Assembly (NCBI GenBank): GCA_011959405.1
Contig: BLLX01000008.1
Coordinates: 1-43,873, forward strand
Source of the DNA: Muribaculaceae bacterium
GTDB taxonomy: Bacteria; Bacteroidota; Bacteroidia; Bacteroidales; Muribaculaceae
DNA length: 43,873 nucleotides
Direction of reading: 5' to 3'
Shown: one piece after another, positions 40,047 to 43,873 of the stretch
Numbering within the stretch: the stretch's first letter is position 1
Layout of the letters: each line of letters begins with the position of its first letter
Translations under genes and position numbers: made by a program
The notes under the pieces: generated by a model
Database searches by the model: none
What the model was told of the DNA's origin: nothing
The model's input: only the letters and a program-made list of their open reading frames with translations

Positions 40047-40688
40047 TTGCCCTTTGCCGCATGGCTCAAATATGGACGCTCTTCTGAAATGATGATAGAT
40101 AATATTGAGGAAGCGGCAGAGTCGATTGACAACAAACAGTACCAGTGGCAGCTTGCAAAGTTCATGAAGACATTTCTTGCGAGGGAGGTAGAGGATAAAC
40201 GACGTTCGCGCAAGGATTTGAAGGAGTATCTTGATTATCGCATGAGTGTAGATAACGGCAATTTGGCTGATTGGGCGTTGGAGGGTATTGATGAGTCTAA
40301 ACCGACTGCTAAAATTACAGAAAACGCAGAATTATCTCATGACCTTCTTTCCCTTTTGGCATCTCACGGCAGTGAGATTGTTAAGCGCATTGGCAAATGG
40401 ATAGAAACACATATCCGTGGCGTTGACATAGCGCACTTATATGTCGCACTTGTCGAGTCTGGCGAGCTGGATCCGTCAACACCTGTCAAACGATTTGTCG
40501 AGATATTATCCGCCACATTCCCTGAATGCAAAATCGTCGGCGAGCGTCAGGTGCAGAAGAGCGTAAACACGCTACAAGATTTATCTCCCAATCGTAAGCG
40601 ATTTATCAAAGACGAGCCAGAACATCGCTTCGCTATTGACTCTATAAAGACCGATGTTTTACGAATTGACCCAGATGGAGTAGACTGA
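40047..40688 (+). CDS. Mobilizable-element protein, probably N-terminally frameshifted
   Basis: The frame reads PFAAWLKYGRSSEMMIDNI and continues to a normal stop, about 213 residues from a TTG at 40047; the first in-frame ATG is at 40089. At 40030 an ATG is followed by GGC TAA. If one G of the GGG (40033-40035) were absent it would read ATG GCT AAA TAC CGG and join the frame as MAKYRLPFAAW. A one-base insertion has therefore probably cut off the start, or the gene uses a downstream start. The protein is helical, soluble and acidic. Family not recognised, but such genes lie upstream of the HTH and DUF3987 genes in Bacteroidales mobilizable elements. Confidence 0.6.
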   Translation: MPFAAWLKYGRSSEMMIDNIEEAAESIDNKQYQWQLAKFMKTFLAREVEDKRRSRKDLKEYLDYRMSVDNGNLADWALEGIDESKPTAKITENAELSHDLLSLLASHGSEIVKRIGKWIETHIRGVDIAHLYVALVESGELDPSTPVKRFVEILSATFPECKIVGERQVQKSVNTLQDLSPNRKRFIKDEPEHRFAIDSIKTDVLRIDPDGVD

Positions 40689-40723
40689 AATAGCCTCTTT
40701 TCAATTCGTTTGATTCGTTTTAT

Positions 40724-40735
40724 AGTTCGCGAACT
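40724..40735. promoter_or_regulatory. 12-bp palindrome upstream of the HTH gene
   Basis: AGTTCGCGAACT is a perfect palindrome, flanked by ATTCGTTTGATTCGTT on the left and TAACGAAC on the right. It lies 114 bp before the HTH gene start, a plausible operator position. Confidence 0.45.
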
Positions 40736-40848
40736 TAACGAACCATCAATTCTTTTTAATCCAAGAAATTACGCTATACTTTTGCGTCATCGTTCCATTT
40801 CGGAGCGGTGGCGTTTCTGTCTTATGCCGCCAGTAGAAGCGTCGAACA

Positions 40849-41184
40849 ATGTCGGCAATCATAACAATAATGCAGGATTTATTAGATATGCTCAATGAGG
40901 GTCGGGCCCATGTCAAGGTGGAGATGAACGCCGAAGACCTCAAGGCATTTTCGGAGGACTTGATCCGCCGCGCAAAGGATGAACTCGGCTCGATGGTCGA
41001 GGCAGCCAAGAAAGAACGTATGCTCACCAAAGCCGAGGTAAAGGAACTCTTTGGCGTATGCGATGCCACACTCTGGCACTGGGCAAATAAAGGTATCCTC
41101 AAACCTGTCAAGACCGGCAACAAGATTATGTACCCGGAATATGAGGTACGCAAAGCCCTCGGACAACGTAACATCAATATCTGA
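40849..41184 (+). CDS. Helix-turn-helix (excisionase/MerR-like) protein
   Basis: A 111-residue protein (MSAIITIMQDLLDMLNEGRA...). Residues about 20-55 are helical. The C-terminal half is a winged-helix DNA-binding domain: LTKAEVKELFGVCDATLWHW, NKGILKPVKTGNKIMYPEYE, ending with VRKALGQRN. These proteins occur before DUF3987 genes in mobilizable elements of Bacteroidales and probably act as excision or copy regulators. An alternative start is the ATG at 40870. Confidence 0.85.
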   Translation: MSAIITIMQDLLDMLNEGRAHVKVEMNAEDLKAFSEDLIRRAKDELGSMVEAAKKERMLTKAEVKELFGVCDATLWHWANKGILKPVKTGNKIMYPEYEVRKALGQRNINI

Positions 41185-41189
41185 GCATC

Positions 41190-42602
41190 ATGAAAGCGAA
41201 TGGCTATTATAACCATCCACGTTTTCCGATGGAAGCCGGATGTGGATTGATCGAGGAGGATAGCATTGCCTTTACCAGCGATTCCGGTAAAACTACCGAA
41301 ACTCCTTCTTTCCCTTTGGAGATATTTCCGAAAGCAATCCGCGACATAATAGAGGCTCTTGAGGAGTATGAGAACTATAATGTCGATTTCACTTCGGCTT
41401 CATTCCTTACAGTATTCGCGGCTGCTATGGGCAACACTTGGTCAGTCCGCTTCATGACAGGATGGGTAAGCCGACCGATAATCTACATGGTGCTTGTAGG
41501 CTCGCCGAGCTGCGGCAAGACTCCGCCATTGCAACAGGCGGTCGCACCTCTTCTCAAACTCGACGGAGAGTATGACATGATCTACTGCAAGGAGATGGAA
41601 ACCTACCGCCGATGGGAACGCATGTCGGCAAAGCAGCGTGAGAGACATTCTCTTCCTGAAGAAATGAAGATGCCTAAGCGAAAATGCCATGTAGTGGTTG
41701 ATTCCACCGTAGAGGCTCTTATCGGAGCTTTGCGCGACAATCCGCGCGGAGTGCTGATTTACAAGGATGAGATAGACAGCCTTCTTTCCAATTTCAACCG
41801 CTACAACGGTTCGGACGAGGGCTACTTTCTCAGTCTGTTCAGCGGTACGCCTTTCAAGTACAGCCGAAAGTCAAACAACGAGCATATCTTCCTCGCCAAT
41901 CCCTATTGTTCTATTATTGGCACTACACAGCCCGGTCGTCTGGGCGAACAGTTCGGCGGCAAGCGAATGATGAATGGCTTTTCATCTCGATTCCTGAAAG
42001 TCTATCCCGAAATTGACAAGATGCCGTCGTGGAACGACACCGCCATGCCTGACAGCGTTCTTGAAGAATGGGAGCGAATTATCCGAAAGGTGGTAGCCGC
42101 TACTCCTTCAACAGACCAAGAGGGAAAAGCAACCTCAATAGAGCTACTGTTTTCCCAAGAGTCGAAGCTCCGCATAATTCAGTGGAAAGACGAGGTCAAT
42201 AACAAGGTCTATGCTGAAACGGATTCGGATGCTGTCAGGGCGTTGTGCGGCAAACTGGAAACTTATCTCGTCCGCTTCTGCCTGGTCATACAGATTATGC
42301 ACTGTATCTGTGGAGAATCGGGCATGGATAAAATTGAACCGGGAACTGCCGAACTCGCCATCAGGCTCACCGAATATTTCAGAAACATGGAGAGCCGGAT
42401 TGCACCGGAGATTGAACCCGGCATCCTCGACAACCGGTTCACCGAGTTACTCGGAAACCTCAGGGATTCGTTCACCACAGCCGAGGCAGTCAGGGAAGCC
42501 CTGCAACTCGGAATCTCGGAATCCTCGGTCAAGAGATTCCTAAGAGACGGAGGCCGAGGATTCGTGAAGAAAAAGTCACACGGTTGCTATCGCAAAATAT
42601 GA
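41190..42602 (+). CDS. DUF3987 protein, primase/helicase-like ATPase
   Basis: A 470-residue protein. The P-loop is LVGSPSCGKTPPL and the Walker B-like segment is GVLIYKDEIDSLLSNF, followed by CSIIGTTQPGRLGEQF, the DUF3987 order. The C-terminus includes a winged-helix-like end (ESSVKRFLRDGGRGFVKKKS). DUF3987 proteins are presumed replication initiators or helicases of mobile elements. It starts 5 bp after the HTH gene, is full length, and is followed by a repeat-rich non-coding region and the mobilization genes of the same element. Confidence 0.88.
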   Translation: MKANGYYNHPRFPMEAGCGLIEEDSIAFTSDSGKTTETPSFPLEIFPKAIRDIIEALEEYENYNVDFTSASFLTVFAAAMGNTWSVRFMTGWVSRPIIYMVLVGSPSCGKTPPLQQAVAPLLKLDGEYDMIYCKEMETYRRWERMSAKQRERHSLPEEMKMPKRKCHVVVDSTVEALIGALRDNPRGVLIYKDEIDSLLSNFNRYNGSDEGYFLSLFSGTPFKYSRKSNNEHIFLANPYCSIIGTTQPGRLGEQFGGKRMMNGFSSRFLKVYPEIDKMPSWNDTAMPDSVLEEWERIIRKVVAATPSTDQEGKATSIELLFSQESKLRIIQWKDEVNNKVYAETDSDAVRALCGKLETYLVRFCLVIQIMHCICGESGMDKIEPGTAELAIRLTEYFRNMESRIAPEIEPGILDNRFTELLGNLRDSFTTAEAVREALQLGISESSVKRFLRDGGRGFVKKKSHGCYRKI

Positions 42603-43162
42603 CTCATGCGCTGACACTATGAACTTTTGACATTATGACATTTTCGACCGAGGTCGAACTGACTGAGATACCCCGGTTGCTCACGCCTGATTTGGAGTAT
42701 AAACCTTGCTTTGCAAGATATGCCGATTGTGTCCACAACGGCAATCCCGCCTCCCCCAAGGTGAGGATCAATCCCGCTCGAAACTCGCAGTCTTTTGTCT
42801 AATGATACATTGCCCGTGAACGATGATAGACTGAAAAATGAATGATGATAAACTGAAAATATGCGGTTGATAGATTATTCAATATCGCATTTATCATGAA
42901 CCGTGATACTTCGGTTTATCGGTCATCGTCACATTGGATAATCGATACATTGGATAATATGATAATGAGCCATTGGACAATAAGTCATCGGGTAATGGAG
43001 CATTGGATAATCAGACAATCGAGTCACTAAGATATTATATCATCAAGGTATCAGTTCATCAAATCATCAAGCAATCATTATACCAAGTCATATAGTCTTC
43101 ATTGTATCAGATATTCAATCAACCAATCTATCAAACCATAATATCTTAAAAAGTTAATCTCT
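42603..43162. other. Candidate oriT/leader of the mobilizable element with repeats
   Basis: A 560-bp gene-free stretch. The left part has TTCGACC-GA-GGTCGAA (42643-42658), CTTGC-TTT-GCAAG (42705-42717) and CCTC/GAGG around CCCCCAAGGTG, suitable for an oriT. From about 42800 to 43130 it is degenerate AT-rich repeats: CATTGGATAAT or near-copies four times between 42930 and 43010, and ATCATCAA units later. The mobA-like gene follows at 43163. Confidence 0.5.
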
Positions 43163-43543
43163 ATGCCGGATAAAAAATCCATCACTATAAAAATACGTGT
43201 CGATTCGCAGACCCACGCAGAAATGCAGTCAAGAGCCGACCGATACACCGACGGTAATCTGAGTGCGTTTGTACGTTGTGCCACACTCAAATATGAAGAG
43301 CAGCCGATGGCTGACCAAGACAATCCCCGTATGATTGCTTTGATCAAGTCCGCTATCAAGCTCATCGAAAGAACCGGCACCAACACCAATCAGGTTGCGA
43401 AGCACATCAACGAGCAGCAGAAAATGAATCCTTACTCGTTGCGGGCGGCAGATCTTCTTCCCTTCGGTCAGTTTTGCGAGGGTACAGATAAAATCCGACA
43501 GATGCTGACATACCTCTATAACATAATAATCACAGGTAAATGA
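43163..43543 (+). CDS. MobA-like ribbon-helix-helix mobilization protein
   Basis: A 126-residue protein. Residues 5-40 give the RHH motif (SITIKIRVDSQTHAEMQSRA, then SAFVRCATLKY), followed by AIKLIERTGTNTNQVAKHIN, the conserved segment of MobC/MobA-type accessory proteins (G.N.NQ.AKH.N). It should bind the oriT of the second element and help its relaxase, whose ATG overlaps the stop (ATGA). It is unrelated in sequence to mobA at 6242 except for the general fold, consistent with a separate mobilizable element. Confidence 0.85.
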   Translation: MPDKKSITIKIRVDSQTHAEMQSRADRYTDGNLSAFVRCATLKYEEQPMADQDNPRMIALIKSAIKLIERTGTNTNQVAKHINEQQKMNPYSLRAADLLPFGQFCEGTDKIRQMLTYLYNIIITGK

Positions 43544-43873
43544 TAGTCAAGAAACTCAACGATGTGTCCGGCGGCGGTTTCCCCGGCGCTCGATATAACG
43601 AGAAGAAGATTGCCGATGGTGTGGCATCCCTCATGGCGATGGAGAATGTCAGCGAAGCGTTGCGTCACAATGTAGATACGCTGCACCGCTTCGGCCTTGA
43701 TGCGTCGGCAGAAGTCGAGAGGTATCTGAAAGAAAGTTCAAAGACCTATGGCAATACAAAGACAACACGTTTCCAGTTCCATGTGTCGGCCTCCGTGAAA
43801 GGACGCGCCATGTCGCCGGAAGAACTTACCGACTTTGCGCGTGAGCTTATGGTGGGTATGGGATATGCCCGTC
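43540..43873 (+). CDS. Relaxase of the mobilizable element, partial
   Basis: The first 111 codons are visible (MIVKKLNDVSGGGFPGARYN...). TTRFQFHVSASVKGRAMSPE followed by a helix and LMVGMGYAR is the front part of a MobP-type relaxase, equivalent to HISLNP...MGYG in mobB. The HxH motif would follow beyond the window. It is translationally coupled to the RHH gene. The element would use the conjugation machinery of an ICE in trans. Confidence 0.85.
   Translation, partial: MIVKKLNDVSGGGFPGARYNEKKIADGVASLMAMENVSEALRHNVDTLHRFGLDASAEVERYLKESSKTYGNTKTTRFQFHVSASVKGRAMSPEELTDFARELMVGMGYAR

Noticed and set aside
42800-43130. CRISPR array
   Set aside because: The units are short, degenerate and irregularly spaced, with no uniform spacers and no cas genes in the window.

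Overview
The window is a mosaic of mobile DNA from a gut-type Bacteroidales (Bacteroidota). The evidence is the DUF3408/DUF4122/DUF4134/DUF4133 conjugation genes of the CTnDOT/CTn341 type, a YWFCY-type coupling protein, DUF3945 and topoisomerase III genes, a PRTRC cassette, and promoters with the Bacteroidota -7 box (TAnnTTTG). No core chromosomal gene, rRNA or tRNA was seen.

Layout. (1) About 1-27.2 kb is an integrative conjugative element (ICE). The leftward transfer genes are traA (ParA-like), three DUF3408 proteins, traD, traE and the start of traF. An unrelated rightward pair (a zinc-ribbon protein and an M20-like peptidase) sits between traD and traE. Rightward from a likely oriT at about 6.0-6.2 kb come mobA, mobB (relaxase) and mobC (VirD4-like coupling protein). 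mobC is split inside a codon by a complete group II intron (8686-11173) whose ends, EBS1/IBS1 pairing and domain V can be read. Small ICE genes follow, then a leftward cargo island at 13.6-16.7 kb: an AAA ATPase plus RloB-like pair resembling Abi anti-phage systems, and a small hydrophobic protein. Next come DUF3945, DUF4099, topoisomerase III and a PRTRC cassette (E, C, F, B, A) that includes predicted ubiquitin-like, E2-like and E1-like proteins.

(2) About 27.3-40.0 kb is a Crp/Fnr-type regulator followed by a roughly 12 kb run of 21 tightly packed rightward genes. It starts with a radical SAM activase-like gene and two proteins sharing a nearly identical Cys-rich N-terminal domain (CX5CX3CX2C). 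One is fused to a TonB-type C-terminal domain, the other to a carboxypeptidase-regulatory-like domain. Then come small membrane proteins, lipoproteins, an Imm32-like protein, a pentapeptide-like protein and two GFK-motif paralogues, together resembling an immunity or defence gene array. (3) About 40.0 kb to the end is the left part of a second, mobilizable element: a broken small gene, an HTH protein, DUF3987, an oriT-like repeat region, a MobA-like RHH protein and the start of a relaxase.

Two non-coding signals stand out. Five intergenic copies (A-E) of a 157-188 nt folded element keep their base pairing while arm sequences differ completely between copies. An identical 16-base motif within a 28-bp site lies just upstream of three ICE promoters (traE, traA, DUF3945 gene) and probably binds a common activator. 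All functional calls rest on reading motifs and context; no database search was run.
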